Assembly: GCA_045536965.1 (NCBI GenBank)
Contig: JAZSON010000014.1
Location: forward strand, 1-51,558
Direction of reading: 5' to 3'
DNA: 51,558 nt
Source: UBA5448 sp045536965
Lineage (GTDB): Bacteria > Bacillota > Clostridia > Oscillospirales > SIG627
Under the pieces are notes generated by a model. The model worked only from the letters and a program-made list of their open reading frames with translations. It had not been told where the DNA came from and did not search any database. Below are positions 41,908 to 50,612 of this stretch, one piece after another; positions within the stretch are counted from its first letter, which is position 1; each line of letters begins with the position of its first letter. A program made the position numbers and the translations under genes.

Positions 41908-42492
41908 TTACGACTCCTTCCGAATAATCAAAGTATCCAAACTTCTTTTGGGAACAATATGCGTATCATCTTCTGTGCGATAATAGGTCACATCATCCCC
42001 TTTGGCGCATACAATCTCAACTTTCTCTGCAGGTTTTCCCAAAACGAGAATCAACTGCGGTAAGATGTTTTTTGGAAGAGAAAATATTTCGGATATTGCC
42101 TCTTTGTTCATGCTGCCGACCATACATCCGCCAAGACCCATTTCGGTAGCTGCCAGCATCATAGTTTGCGCAACAATGCCCACATCCTTGAAAAAACGTT
42201 TCTCATCGGAACTGATGTCGGTATCATGACAAATGACAATATATCCCGCCGCTTCCATACCGGGAGTGGGAAAACGGCGATCGGGCAGTGCGCCTGCAAA
42301 ACGAATGTTTTCAAGAATCAAACGATTGGTCTGATCGTTACACGAAAGGCAGTATTTTAAAGTTTGCGTATTGGAAGCCGAGGGACAAAAACGGGCAAAC
42401 GAAACAAGTGTCTCCAGTTCCTTGGCCGTAATTTTGCGGGTTGCATCAAAATTGCGATAGCTGCGGTTTTTCCTCACCAGATCCATGAACAT
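41908..42492 (-). CDS. Nitroreductase-family flavoprotein
   Basis: This 194-residue FMN-dependent oxidoreductase shows RKNRSYRNFDATRKIT at the start, ARFCPSASNTQTLKY for the FMN site, and AATEMGLGGCMVGSM. Substrate is not predictable. It is the first gene of the nnr-lipoprotein-alr operon. The ATG at 42492 has GGAGG 9 bases upstream. Confidence 0.88.
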   Translation of the reverse strand: MFMDLVRKNRSYRNFDATRKITAKELETLVSFARFCPSASNTQTLKYCLSCNDQTNRLILENIRFAGALPDRRFPTPGMEAAGYIVICHDTDISSDEKRFFKDVGIVAQTMMLAATEMGLGGCMVGSMNKEAISEIFSLPKNILPQLILVLGKPAEKVEIVCAKGDDVTYYRTEDDTHIVPKRSLDTLIIRKES

Positions 42493-42535
42493 AATATTGC
42501 TCCTCCGACATTCCTTTTATTGTCCTTCTCTACAC

Positions 42536-42564
42536 ATTATACCCTCTCACTATTTTCTTGTCAA
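42536..42564 (-). promoter_or_regulatory. Promoter of the nitroreductase-nnr-alr operon
   Basis: On the minus strand TTGACA (42564-42559) and TATAAT (42541-42536), consensus boxes with a 17-base spacer. Confidence 0.85.
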
Positions 42565-42566
42565 TC

Positions 42567-42595
42567 TTTACAAACGAATTCCCGTATGATATACT
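42567..42595 (+). promoter_or_regulatory. Promoter of the tandem methyltransferases
   Basis: TTTACA (42567-42572) and TATACT (42590-42595), 17-base spacer. The -35 boxes of this and the divergent promoter are 2 bases apart. Confidence 0.75.
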
Positions 42596-42619
42596 GATTG
42601 TAAAGTGAGGGCGGATCAT

Positions 42620-44029
42620 ATGAAGAAAAACGATATTATACAAGCCGAAATTTTATCGGTCGGCTCCAACGGACAAGGCGTATGCAGACACGACGGAATG
42701 GTCGTGTTCGTTCCGTGTGCTTTAACGGGAGAAATCCATCAGATCCGCATCATCAAGGTGTATAAATCTTACGCCATAGGCAAAAGCATCGAGCGCCTTT
42801 CAAACGCCCCCACCCGCATCGTTCCCGCGTGCGAAGTTTTTCCGCGTTGCGGCGGATGTGTGTGGCAACATGTAACCTACCAGGAAGAACTGCGCATCAA
42901 AACAGAGCAGGTCAGAGAAAACCTTCGCCGCATCGGCGGCCTTGCGGATGCAAAAATCATCCCCGCTCTCCCCTCTTCCTCCACCGAAGCATGGCGCAAT
43001 AAAGTATTGCTGCCCATCTGCCGAAATAACGATGGACATTTGATTGCGGGATACTATGCGAGCCACTCTCACACCGTCGTTTCTGCCGCAAAGTGTACGC
43101 AACAGTCCGACATTATCGGAGAAATCACTGCCTATCTGCTCGCTTTGTTTGAAAAAGAAGGCTTTTCTGTATACGATGAACAATCAGGCAAAGGGCTTCT
43201 TCGCACTCTTTGTTTCCGCATCAACAAAGAAGGACACATCCTGCTTTGCGTCATTATAAACGGAACGAAATTAAAGGATGAACAAACCGAAAAAAAGATA
43301 CTTTCGGCCATTTGGGAACAATTTCCCGCTATCACCACATTCGCTGTGAATGAAAACAAAGAACAAACCAACACGGTGATCGGAAAAAGCACCCGTGTTT
43401 TGTGGGAAAAAGCGCCTTTTACGCAAACAATTTTCGGCATTTCCTATCCCGTTTCGGTTTCTTCCTTTTTTCAGGTCAACAGCCTGCAAACCGAAAATCT
43501 GTATAAAACCGCCTTTTCGCTCTTGCCGGACACCGCGCCCCTTTCGGTTCTCGACTTGTATTGCGGCACAGGCAGCATCGGTCTTTCTCTTCTTGCCACC
43601 GCGCCGCACAAGGTCAAGGACTTAACGGGTGTCGAAATCGTCCCCGCGGCAGTACAAAACGCCTCTGATGCCGCCAAAGCCGCAGGGTATCAAAACACCG
43701 CATTTTTCACGGGAGATGCCGCCGCTTATTTTGCTTCGGCCGAAAAAGTACCCGACCTTGTTATCGTCGATCCTCCGCGAAAAGGATGCGATACAAAACT
43801 TCTTTTGGATTTATCCGCAAAGAAAATCCCGTATATTCTCTATATTTCCTGCGACAGCGCCACCCTCGCCCGTGATTTGCGTTGTTTGATCGATACAGGT
43901 TATACCGCCTCTCCTATCCATACAGTCGATATGTTCCCTCGAACAAGCCATATAGAATGCGCCGTTTGTCTGACAAAGTCAGACGAAGCGGATGAGATAT
44001 ACTCTACCATCTCAACACAACAAAGGTAA
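42620..44029 (+). CDS. RlmD/TrmA-family 23S rRNA uracil-5 methyltransferase with TRAM domain
   Basis: This 469-residue protein starts at ATG 42620 (MKKNDIIQAEILSVGSNG) with GAGGGCGG upstream. An N-terminal TRAM domain (about 1-60) precedes the iron-sulfur site CEVFPRCGGCVWQHVTY. The methyltransferase part has FFQVN, DLYCGTGSIGLSL and DPPRKGC, and the nucleophile Cys is in YISCDSATLARDL. It makes 5-methyluridine in 23S rRNA. A second copy without TRAM follows after 4 bases. Confidence 0.93.
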   Translation: MKKNDIIQAEILSVGSNGQGVCRHDGMVVFVPCALTGEIHQIRIIKVYKSYAIGKSIERLSNAPTRIVPACEVFPRCGGCVWQHVTYQEELRIKTEQVRENLRRIGGLADAKIIPALPSSSTEAWRNKVLLPICRNNDGHLIAGYYASHSHTVVSAAKCTQQSDIIGEITAYLLALFEKEGFSVYDEQSGKGLLRTLCFRINKEGHILLCVIINGTKLKDEQTEKKILSAIWEQFPAITTFAVNENKEQTNTVIGKSTRVLWEKAPFTQTIFGISYPVSVSSFFQVNSLQTENLYKTAFSLLPDTAPLSVLDLYCGTGSIGLSLLATAPHKVKDLTGVEIVPAAVQNASDAAKAAGYQNTAFFTGDAAAYFASAEKVPDLVIVDPPRKGCDTKLLLDLSAKKIPYILYISCDSATLARDLRCLIDTGYTASPIHTVDMFPRTSHIECAVCLTKSDEADEIYSTISTQQR

Positions 44030-44033
44030 AAAT

Positions 44034-45176
44034 ATGTTAAATTGTCCTTATGCCAAAAAATGCAGCGGTTGTCAACTGCAAAACCTTTCGTATGACAAGC
44101 AGCTGCAATATAAGCAGATCAAGTGTATCAAGCTGCTCGGCAGATTCGGTCATGTAGATAATATCATCGGCATGAAAGACCCTTTCCATTACCGCAACAA
44201 AGCACAAAGCATCATTTTTCAAAAAAACGGCGTGGTGCAAAAAGGGCTGTATCACTCGGTAGAAAACAAGGTTTTGCCAATAGAAAGTTGCCTACTCGAG
44301 CATGAAAAAGCCGCCGAGATCACCGCTACGATATGTAATCTTTGCAAGGGCTTTAAAATCAAACCGTTTGATCTGTATACACACGAAGGTTTCTTGCGCC
44401 ACATCCTCGTCCGTCAAAACAAGGCGGGGGATGCATGGATGGTCGTACTTGTGACCACCGATGGTGTTTTTAAAAACAAAACCACCTTTACCAATGAGCT
44501 TTTACGCCGTCACCCCGAGATCACCACCCTTGTATGGAATATAAACCCCACGGAAACACCCCTTTTTCTGGGTGAAAAAGAAGAAATGCTGTATGGTGAC
44601 GGCTATATCCAAGACAGTCTTTGCGGTTTGTCTTTCAATGTCAGCGCACGCTCTTTTTACCAAATCAACCCCATACAGACAGAAACACTTTACAACACTG
44701 CCAAAAAACTTGCAGACTTTCAAGGAGACGAAACCCTCCTCGATGCCTATTGCGGCACAGGCACCATCGGTCTTGTAATGGCAAGCAGTGTAAAAAAAGT
44801 CATCGGCGTTGAACTGAATGCTGCGGCGGTCAGGGATGCCATACAAAACGCCACGCAAAACGGTATCACCAAAGCCGAATTTCACCATGGAGATGCAGGA
44901 GACTATATGCAACATCTCGTCAAGCAAGGTGAGAAAATCGACGTTTGCATCACCGATCCTCCCCGCGCGGGATGTTCGCATAAATTTTTGAAAAATCTCA
45001 TCACCCTCTCCCCCGAAAAAGTGATCTACATATCCTGCAATCCCGAAACGCTTGCGCGGGATCTAAATGGTTTAACCCACAATGGCTACAAAGCCGAAAA
45101 AATCATTCCCGTTGATCTTTTCCCCCACACCCGCCACGTTGAGACGGTGTGTCTGCTGTCAAAGATTGATAAATAA
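44034..45176 (+). CDS. Second RlmD/TrmA-family uracil-5 methyltransferase, TRAM-less
   Basis: This 380-residue protein was started at ATG 44034 (MLNCPYAKKCSGCQLQNL), with AAAGG 6 bases upstream. It has no TRAM domain: the iron-sulfur cysteines begin at residue 4. Motifs: YQINPIQTETLYN, LDAYCGTGTIGLVMA, DPPRAGCSHKFL and YISCNPETLARDL with the catalytic Cys. It ends VDLFPHTRHVETVCLLSK. The two copies differ widely, so this is an old duplication or acquisition. They may split target uridines between them. Confidence 0.92.
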   Translation: MLNCPYAKKCSGCQLQNLSYDKQLQYKQIKCIKLLGRFGHVDNIIGMKDPFHYRNKAQSIIFQKNGVVQKGLYHSVENKVLPIESCLLEHEKAAEITATICNLCKGFKIKPFDLYTHEGFLRHILVRQNKAGDAWMVVLVTTDGVFKNKTTFTNELLRRHPEITTLVWNINPTETPLFLGEKEEMLYGDGYIQDSLCGLSFNVSARSFYQINPIQTETLYNTAKKLADFQGDETLLDAYCGTGTIGLVMASSVKKVIGVELNAAAVRDAIQNATQNGITKAEFHHGDAGDYMQHLVKQGEKIDVCITDPPRAGCSHKFLKNLITLSPEKVIYISCNPETLARDLNGLTHNGYKAEKIIPVDLFPHTRHVETVCLLSKIDK

Positions 45177-45214
45177 GCAGTGTATTGTAATGTCATTATT
45201 TGGAGGGCATTATA

Positions 45215-46240
45215 GTGAGTTATGATATAAATATATGGTCGCGTAAAAGAATCGAAATCGACCAGGAAGAAATCGTTATAGATGAATATATGCTCACTGT
45301 TGATAAGAGCGTAGTTGTAGAAAATGAAGATATACCAATAGATGTGATGCTTTCGCTTTCAGGAATTAAATATCTTACTTCGTTTTATTTGCAACCCTTT
45401 ACAAATGATAAAACGGTTATTGATAAGGTTACAAGGTATGTAAAAAAACTTGCGAAAGAATTTGATGGGGTTGTAGAGAATCCGCAGCTTGAAAATGGAG
45501 TTTTATTAGTTAATAAAAGAAAAACATTTACTCGGGCAACACGAGATGCAGAAAAAGTTTCAATTTGTTGGTATATGGATTGCCAACAAAGTTTATCGAA
45601 TCAGTTGGCAGATTTTATTGAACTGCTTGAAAAGTATTTTCCTCAAGCCTTGCCAAGACGATATGGATCTTTTGAACCACCACAGTTTAAATATTCTGAA
45701 ACAGGAAAAGAGCATCTAATAAGATTTTTGAATGATGAGCATAGTCCAGTTATATATTGCACAAAGCCAATAACATATATTTATTTGTCTGATGCTTACA
45801 TTGAAAATCAAAGGTTTGCGAGAGAAGACTATCGCTGTAATAAGATTGAAATTGAATTGCTTAAAGAAGCGTACTTAGAACCAAATTGGCAATTTGCTAT
45901 TAAAAGATTGTTTAAAGAAGTTGGAAGAGTGTTTAAGCCATTTTATGCTGAGATAATTGACGAAGAAGAATCTCTGGTATGTAGTTGGTGGTGGAAAGGA
46001 ATACCTGAGAAAAAAGGAAACCCAATAATAATTGGTGAGCCGTATAGCACCTTATTAGGAAAATTGCCAAAGGAAAATGAACTTGAAACAGGTCTTTATT
46101 ATTTTGAAAGTGACGTTCACAAAGTTAAGATACCACGAGAGCTTATTTCAAAGAAAAAACTATTTGCTAAAAACAAACGGGGAACAGGTTTTTTTGCGGA
46201 CAATTTTAACTATGCAAAACAATTTCCTTTTAGAAGATAA
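45215..46240 (+). CDS. AT-rich hypothetical protein, likely acquired
   Basis: This 341-residue protein was started at GTG 45215 (reading VSYDINIWSRKRI), with GGAGG 9 bases upstream. It is soluble, acidic in the first half and rich in Lys and aromatic residues later (SWWWKGIPEKKGN). I do not recognise the family. The opening SYDINIWSR and AKEFDGVVENPQ recall small proteins found as toxin-immunity or orphan immunity genes, but this is weak. Codon use (ATA, AGA, TTA, AAT) is clearly more AT-rich than that of the flanking genes, a sign of transfer. It is followed by a 43-codon frame starting at its stop. Confidence 0.75.
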   Translation: MSYDINIWSRKRIEIDQEEIVIDEYMLTVDKSVVVENEDIPIDVMLSLSGIKYLTSFYLQPFTNDKTVIDKVTRYVKKLAKEFDGVVENPQLENGVLLVNKRKTFTRATRDAEKVSICWYMDCQQSLSNQLADFIELLEKYFPQALPRRYGSFEPPQFKYSETGKEHLIRFLNDEHSPVIYCTKPITYIYLSDAYIENQRFAREDYRCNKIEIELLKEAYLEPNWQFAIKRLFKEVGRVFKPFYAEIIDEEESLVCSWWWKGIPEKKGNPIIIGEPYSTLLGKLPKENELETGLYYFESDVHKVKIPRELISKKKLFAKNKRGTGFFADNFNYAKQFPFRR

Positions 46241-46371
46241 TGGACATATTCCCTACAACGGTTGAGGAGGATATGTTTCCGATAACGCATGTTAGCAATT
46301 TCATTGCTACCACACATTGCGAAGTGGTCGTGCTTTTGATAAAAACAGATAAACAAAAAGAAAATGCGTGA
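46240..46371 (+). CDS. Short coupled ORF, possible relic of a methyltransferase C-terminus
   Basis: The ATG overlaps the preceding TAA (TAATG). The 43 residues start MDIFPTTVEEDMFPITHV and later read HCEVVVLLIKTDK. RlmD-type proteins end in VDxFPxTxHVExVxLLxK, so the pieces DIFPTT and EVVVLLIK look like that tail with an insertion. There is no separate ribosome binding site. It may be a decayed remnant rather than a functional gene. The 3' terminator overlaps its stop. Confidence 0.3.
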   Translation: MDIFPTTVEEDMFPITHVSNFIATTHCEVVVLLIKTDKQKENA

Positions 46372-46396
46372 AGAATTTCACGCATTTTCTTTTTGT
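46353..46396. terminator. Long bidirectional terminator
   Basis: Perfect 20-bp stem starting ACAAAAAGAAAATGCGTGAA around a GAAT loop. It ends in a T-rich arm on both strands and serves the converging 45215-46240 and 46402-46755 genes. Confidence 0.9.
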
Positions 46397-46401
46397 CACA
46401 A

Positions 46402-46755
46402 TTATAATTGCATTAAAAACAAGATGATGCCGCTAATAATACCGATCGCCGCCAATGCTGTAAAAAACACAATACAGCTTTTGATGGTTTCGATATATGA
46501 AAGTTTTTTCAGTTGGATATACTCTGCCTTTTCCTCGGGTGTTAGATCAGTTTCATACACCGTATAAAACTGCTGATACACATTGCCTTGCTCATCTTTA
46601 TACTGATATACACCTGCGGGAAGCGGCAAACCATCCTTAACCATTTGAAGATATTTTTTATTATCCGCCGAAGAACAAGAAATCTTTTGATTGAAGTCGA
46701 TTTCACACCGCAGCTCTCTCAAAGCATCTCTTAAATCCTTTATTTTTCCGGTCAT
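46402..46755 (-). CDS. Small membrane-anchored hypothetical protein
   Basis: This 117-residue protein was started at ATG 46755, since AGAGGTG lies 6 bases upstream and overlaps the other possible start (GTG 46764). The soluble N-terminal part is charged (MTGKIKDLRDALRELRCEID). It has a small strand segment (GVYQYKDEQGNVYQQFYTVY) and one or two C-terminal hydrophobic helices (about 85-115). No family is recognised. It lies 21 bases after uxaC on the same strand. Confidence 0.65.
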   Translation of the reverse strand: MTGKIKDLRDALRELRCEIDFNQKISCSSADNKKYLQMVKDGLPLPAGVYQYKDEQGNVYQQFYTVYETDLTPEEKAEYIQLKKLSYIETIKSCIVFFTALAAIGIISGIILFLMQL

Positions 46756-46776
46756 AAAAAACACCTCTTTTTATCG

Positions 46777-48177
46777 TCAGATCCCCAAATACTTTTTAAT
46801 ATTGCGGTAAGATACACCCTCGATAATCGCGGCAAGCGCTTTTTCGTCATTGGGATATTCACCGTTTTCCACCCAGGTTCCGACAAGATTGCAAAGGATG
46901 CGGCGGAAATATTCGTGGCGGGTATAAGAAAGGAAGCTGCGGGAATCGGTGAGCATACCGACAAAGTTACCAAGCAAAGAAAGATTGGCAAGAGAAATGA
47001 GCTGGTTTTCCATACCCGTTTTGGTGTCGTTAAACCACCATGCCGAGCCATGTTGCATTTTACCGCAGGCTTCGGTGCTTTGGAAACAACCGAGAACTGT
47101 GCCGAGAAGCTCGTTATCTGCGGGATTCAAACTGTAAAAAATGGTTTTAGGCAAGGCGTTTTCACTTGCAAGGGCGTTACAAAAAGTTGTAATCCCCTCA
47201 GAACAGGAGCGAGTCGAAATGCAGTCAAAGCCGGTATCAGGGCCAAGACGCTTAAACATATAGTCGTTGGTATTGCGCTGTACACCGTAATGCAACTGCA
47301 TTGCCCAACCGCGATGGGCATATTCTCTGCCGTAAAACATCATGCAGCGGGTCTTATACTGATCGGTTTCAAGAGGACTGACCTTTTCTCCGCGCAAAGC
47401 CTTTTGGAAAATCTCTTCAACCGTTTCATCCGACGCGGGGGTGTACATGATATAATCCAAACCATGATCGGAAGCGCGGCATCCCATTTCATCAAAAAGA
47501 TCCAAGCGGGTCAGCATCACTTTTTCAAGAGTATCGACCGAGTCGATCTTACAGCCTGCAACATCGCCAAGTTTGGCAATGTATTCGACAAAACCGGGCT
47601 TGTCAATATTGACTGCCTTATCGGGGCGGAAGGTCGGCATCACACGGATTTTGCAAGTTTTATCCTCTCGAATAGCGCGGTGCCATTCGAGGGTATCGGC
47701 GGGATCATCGGTTGTTCCAACCGCTTCAACATTGGAAGAAGTGATCAGTCCACGCACCGAAAGCTCGGGGCTTTTCAGTTTTTCATTGCAAAGCTGCCAA
47801 ACCGTTTCGGCGGTATCGCCGTTCAAAATGCCTTGGTAACCAAAATACCGTTTCAATTCCAAGTGTGTCCAATGATACATGGGGTTGCCAATGGCCTTAG
47901 GAAGAGCTTCTGCAAAGCGTTGAAACTTGGTTCTGTCATCGGCACTACCCGTTATTTCTTCTTCAGGCACGCCGTTGGAACGAATGAGACGCCATTTGTA
48001 GTGATCGCCTCCCAACCACACCTGTGTAATGTTATCAAATTGACGATTCTCGGCAATTTCGCGGGGATTGATGTGGCAGTGGTAATCGATGATAGGCTGA
48101 TTCTTTGCATATTTTTCATACAAATCAACAGCGGTTTGGTTGTTCAATAAAAAAGTTTCATCCATAAACGGTTTCAT
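46777..48177 (-). CDS. uxaC: Glucuronate/uronate isomerase
   Basis: This 466-residue enzyme converts D-glucuronate to fructuronate (and galacturonate to tagaturonate). Marks: PIIDYHCHINPREIAENR with metal-binding His residues, VWLGGDHYKWRLIRSNG, NVEAVGTTDDPADTLEWH and RMLTDSRS-like LTDSRSFLSYTRHEYFRR near the C-terminus. It is full length. No other uronate-pathway gene is nearby. AGAGGTG precedes the ATG. Confidence 0.97.
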   Translation of the reverse strand: MKPFMDETFLLNNQTAVDLYEKYAKNQPIIDYHCHINPREIAENRQFDNITQVWLGGDHYKWRLIRSNGVPEEEITGSADDRTKFQRFAEALPKAIGNPMYHWTHLELKRYFGYQGILNGDTAETVWQLCNEKLKSPELSVRGLITSSNVEAVGTTDDPADTLEWHRAIREDKTCKIRVMPTFRPDKAVNIDKPGFVEYIAKLGDVAGCKIDSVDTLEKVMLTRLDLFDEMGCRASDHGLDYIMYTPASDETVEEIFQKALRGEKVSPLETDQYKTRCMMFYGREYAHRGWAMQLHYGVQRNTNDYMFKRLGPDTGFDCISTRSCSEGITTFCNALASENALPKTIFYSLNPADNELLGTVLGCFQSTEACGKMQHGSAWWFNDTKTGMENQLISLANLSLLGNFVGMLTDSRSFLSYTRHEYFRRILCNLVGTWVENGEYPNDEKALAAIIEGVSYRNIKKYLGI

Positions 48178-48193
48178 ATTGCACCTCTGATTA

Positions 48194-48508
48194 TTATTTA
48201 TTTTGATTCTTTTCTGCTAACTTGTCCAACTTGACGTTTCTGAAATAAAGGCTGAAATCAACAAAAACCATGATCAAGTTAAGAAGGTAGAAGACGGAAG
48301 GATAACCGGGGAACACCCCTGTATCCAACCATAAAAGGCTCTTCCATGTAACACCGGCAACATAACCGATGCCGATCAAGGAAAGGAAAAAAACACTCTT
48401 TCCTTTGGCGGTGCGGGCGCGGTAGGATTTGAGTATCGCCGCAGGCCACGAAATGCCAAAAGAGATCACCATAATAGCTTCAAGTATTTCAAATAATGTT
48501 TCGTTCAC
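48194..48508 (-). CDS. PQ-loop/SemiSWEET-like three-helix membrane protein
   Basis: This 104-residue protein starts with GTG 48508, with AAAAGGTGA upstream. It has three hydrophobic helices: about 8-25, 38-58 and 70-90. The first helix and loop, SFGISWPAAILKSYRARTAK, then GKSVFFLSLIGIGYVAG, resemble the PQ-loop pattern (S..PQ....K.KS.KG.S) of SemiSWEET sugar carriers, with PA in place of PQ. It lies 16 bases upstream of uxaC, so a role with uronate or a related sugar is possible but unproven. Confidence 0.6.
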   Translation of the reverse strand: MNETLFEILEAIMVISFGISWPAAILKSYRARTAKGKSVFFLSLIGIGYVAGVTWKSLLWLDTGVFPGYPSVFYLLNLIMVFVDFSLYFRNVKLDKLAEKNQNK

Positions 48509-48588
48509 CGTTGTTCACCTTTTGTCGAATGTTTTTGCCAGTATACCACATTATATGCATATTTTCAAGCATATTTTAACAATCTGTT

Positions 48589-49923
48589 TTATATATCTTG
48601 TAAGCATTGAGACAAATGCGTCAGCAAAGCATCTCGCGTATTGTCACACCTTTCGTCGATAACGGCTTCTAACAAAAGCTGTAACGCTACACCCACTTTT
48701 TTGCCACGCGGTACCCCAAGCGCAATAACATTTTCACCCGAAACCGCCAACTGTTCGCGGCTGACACAAGGTTTTTTAGAAATCACAGCCGTAAGACGTG
48801 CCTCTATCTCATCAAAGTCGCCAAAACGATTTTGGGCTGCAGGCGCATGGGCCGCACTGTCCGCCTTTTGAACCTCCAATAAACGGTAAGCGTCCTCGGG
48901 TGTACATTTCCCCAGAAGCCTCTTAATCGTCCTTTCATCTCGAAAAACATCATTGTCATGCTGCTCTATCAAAAACGAAACCCGTCTGATCGTTTCACGG
49001 TCAGCACGTAATCTTGTCAAAATGCGCCTTGCCAAATCAACACCAATTTCAGCATGCCCCTTAAAATGATCGCCATCCTCGTCCCTTGTGTGGCTGGCGG
49101 GTTTTCCTAAATCGTGCAGCAAGACCGCCCAACGGACGATGGGATCGGGAGAAGATGTGTGCAATGCCTCGAGCGTATGCCCAAAAACATCATACAAATG
49201 AAACCTATTTTTTTGTTCAAACCCGACGGTAGGTAAAAGTTCGGGTAAAAACACACCGAAAATATCTATATATTCTTTGAAAATGCGTCCCACATTTTTC
49301 CCGCACAGAAGACGGGTCATTTCCTCGTAAATCCGTTCTTTTGAAATGTTCTTCAAAAGATTTCGCAAAGCATGAATGGCGTCAGAAGTTTCGCTTTCCA
49401 AAGAAAAACCGAGAACAGATGCAAATCTTAAAGCGCGGAGAATGCGCAAAGCATCCTCTGAAAATCTCTCAGAGGGTGATCCGACAGCACGAATGCATTG
49501 ATTTTTAATATCTTCTTTCCCACCAAAACAATCGACAAAGCCGATGGTAGGATGATAAGCCATGGCATTGATGGTAAAATCGCGCCTTGCTAAATCTTCT
49601 TGTATGTTTTTAGAAAACGACACAGATTTCGGATGGCGGTTATCTTCATAAACACCATCGGTGCGAAAGGTCGTCACCTCAAACCAAGTGGTTCCAAATT
49701 GGACGGAAAGCGTTCCGTGAGAAATGCCGGTTTCAACGATTTTTTTTTCGAAAAAAACACTTTTCATCTGAGATGGCGTGGCGGAAGTGGCAATATCAAC
49801 GTCATGCGGATGTTTACCCATAAGAAAATCTCGCACGCAACCACCCACGACAAATGCAGCAAAACCCGCCTCATTCAAAACCGAAAGAACATTTAATGTC
49901 TCAGCAGACAATACACTTTTCAT
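48589..49923 (-). CDS. cca: CCA-adding tRNA nucleotidyltransferase with HD domain
   Basis: This 444-residue protein adds or repairs the CCA end of tRNAs. Marks: the nucleotidyltransferase motif FVVGGCVRDFLMGKHPHDVDIATSA, with GG and DxD, then DLARRDFTINAMAY and AVGSPSERFSEDALRILRALRFAS. An HD-type domain follows (WAVLLHDLGKPASH; FKGHAEIG). The tRNA-Lys gene at 51082-51010 has no encoded CCA, so the cell needs this enzyme. The start at 49923 has a run of six G upstream. Confidence 0.93.
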   Translation of the reverse strand: MKSVLSAETLNVLSVLNEAGFAAFVVGGCVRDFLMGKHPHDVDIATSATPSQMKSVFFEKKIVETGISHGTLSVQFGTTWFEVTTFRTDGVYEDNRHPKSVSFSKNIQEDLARRDFTINAMAYHPTIGFVDCFGGKEDIKNQCIRAVGSPSERFSEDALRILRALRFASVLGFSLESETSDAIHALRNLLKNISKERIYEEMTRLLCGKNVGRIFKEYIDIFGVFLPELLPTVGFEQKNRFHLYDVFGHTLEALHTSSPDPIVRWAVLLHDLGKPASHTRDEDGDHFKGHAEIGVDLARRILTRLRADRETIRRVSFLIEQHDNDVFRDERTIKRLLGKCTPEDAYRLLEVQKADSAAHAPAAQNRFGDFDEIEARLTAVISKKPCVSREQLAVSGENVIALGVPRGKKVGVALQLLLEAVIDERCDNTRDALLTHLSQCLQDI

Positions 49924-49948
49924 GTGAATCCCCCCGTGTATAAATCAT

Positions 49949-49966
49949 CCCGCGCAAAAGCGCGGG
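49949..49966 (-). terminator. Hairpin between the Lrp-type gene and cca
   Basis: Stem CCCGCGC/GCGCGGG with an AAAA loop (TTTT on the transcribed minus strand). The 3' tail ATGATTTATA is only moderately T-rich, so termination may be partial. Confidence 0.5.
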
Positions 49967-49982
49967 AGAGTGAATATATAAG

Positions 49983-50468
49983 TTATTCTGTCAAATTATC
50001 AAGCGACACAGAATGCTCACTTTTGGAAGTGGATAAAACCACGAGTGTTCTTGTAACAGATACACCGGGAGCAGATTTGATATATGTTAAAACCTGTTCG
50101 AGTTCCGAACTGCCGCCGGTTACAACCTTTAGCAAAAAATCATAATCTCCGGTGATGTAATGACATTCTAAAATGTCGCCGCAGGCATTCATCTTATCAA
50201 TAAAGCCTTCGTTGTACTTGGGATTATCCAGACTGACAGAAATGAAAGCAGTCAGGTCTTTCCCCAGTTTGCGGGCGTCTAACACGGTGGTATATTGTAA
50301 AATTGTACCCGACATTTCAAGTTTGCGTATACGCTCGATGACAGCCGTTACAGATAGATTGATTTCATCTGCAATGGCAGATGCCTTTTCTCTGGCATTT
50401 TCCTTTAAACAGGATAAAATGCGCAAATCAATTTCATCCAAGGACTCGGTCAAAATCTTTTTAGCCAT
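49983..50468 (-). CDS. Lrp/AsnC-family transcription regulator
   Basis: This 161-residue regulator has an N-terminal winged helix-turn-helix (DEIDLRILSCLKENAREKAS then ADEINLSVTAVIERIRKLE) and a C-terminal ligand-sensing RAM domain (about 75-150, with TGDYDFLLKVV). Members respond to amino acids. I chose ATG 50468 since GAGGT is 6 bases upstream; the TTG at 50471 is too close. It has its own promoter and no obvious target next to it. Confidence 0.92.
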   Translation of the reverse strand: MAKKILTESLDEIDLRILSCLKENAREKASAIADEINLSVTAVIERIRKLEMSGTILQYTTVLDARKLGKDLTAFISVSLDNPKYNEGFIDKMNACGDILECHYITGDYDFLLKVVTGGSSELEQVLTYIKSAPGVSVTRTLVVLSTSKSEHSVSLDNLTE

Positions 50469-50518
50469 CAATATACCTCATATTCAAAAAAACGAAAAAT
50501 ATATGTATTATCATTAAA

Positions 50519-50547
50519 AGAATAGCATAAAAATATAAATATTGCAA
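50519..50547 (-). promoter_or_regulatory. Promoter of the Lrp-type gene
   Basis: On the minus strand TTGCAA (50547-50542) and TATTCT (50524-50519), 17-base spacer. Confidence 0.6.
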
Positions 50548-50576
50548 GTTGTTTGAAAAAGTGGAATAAAATGAAT

Positions 50577-50604
50577 CAAGGCACCATCCGCAGATGATGC
50601 CTTG
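50577..50604 (-). terminator. Terminator after rpmE
   Basis: Hairpin with arms CAAGGCATCATC and GATGGTGCCTTG (one non-Watson-Crick pair), followed on the minus strand by ATTCATTTTATT. Confidence 0.65.
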
Positions 50605-50612
50605 ATGAAAAC

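Noticed and set aside
46915..48150. 411-codon frame antisense to uxaC
   Set aside because: Shadow of uxaC. Several genes in the window show the same long antisense frames, which points to codon bias rather than overlapping genes.
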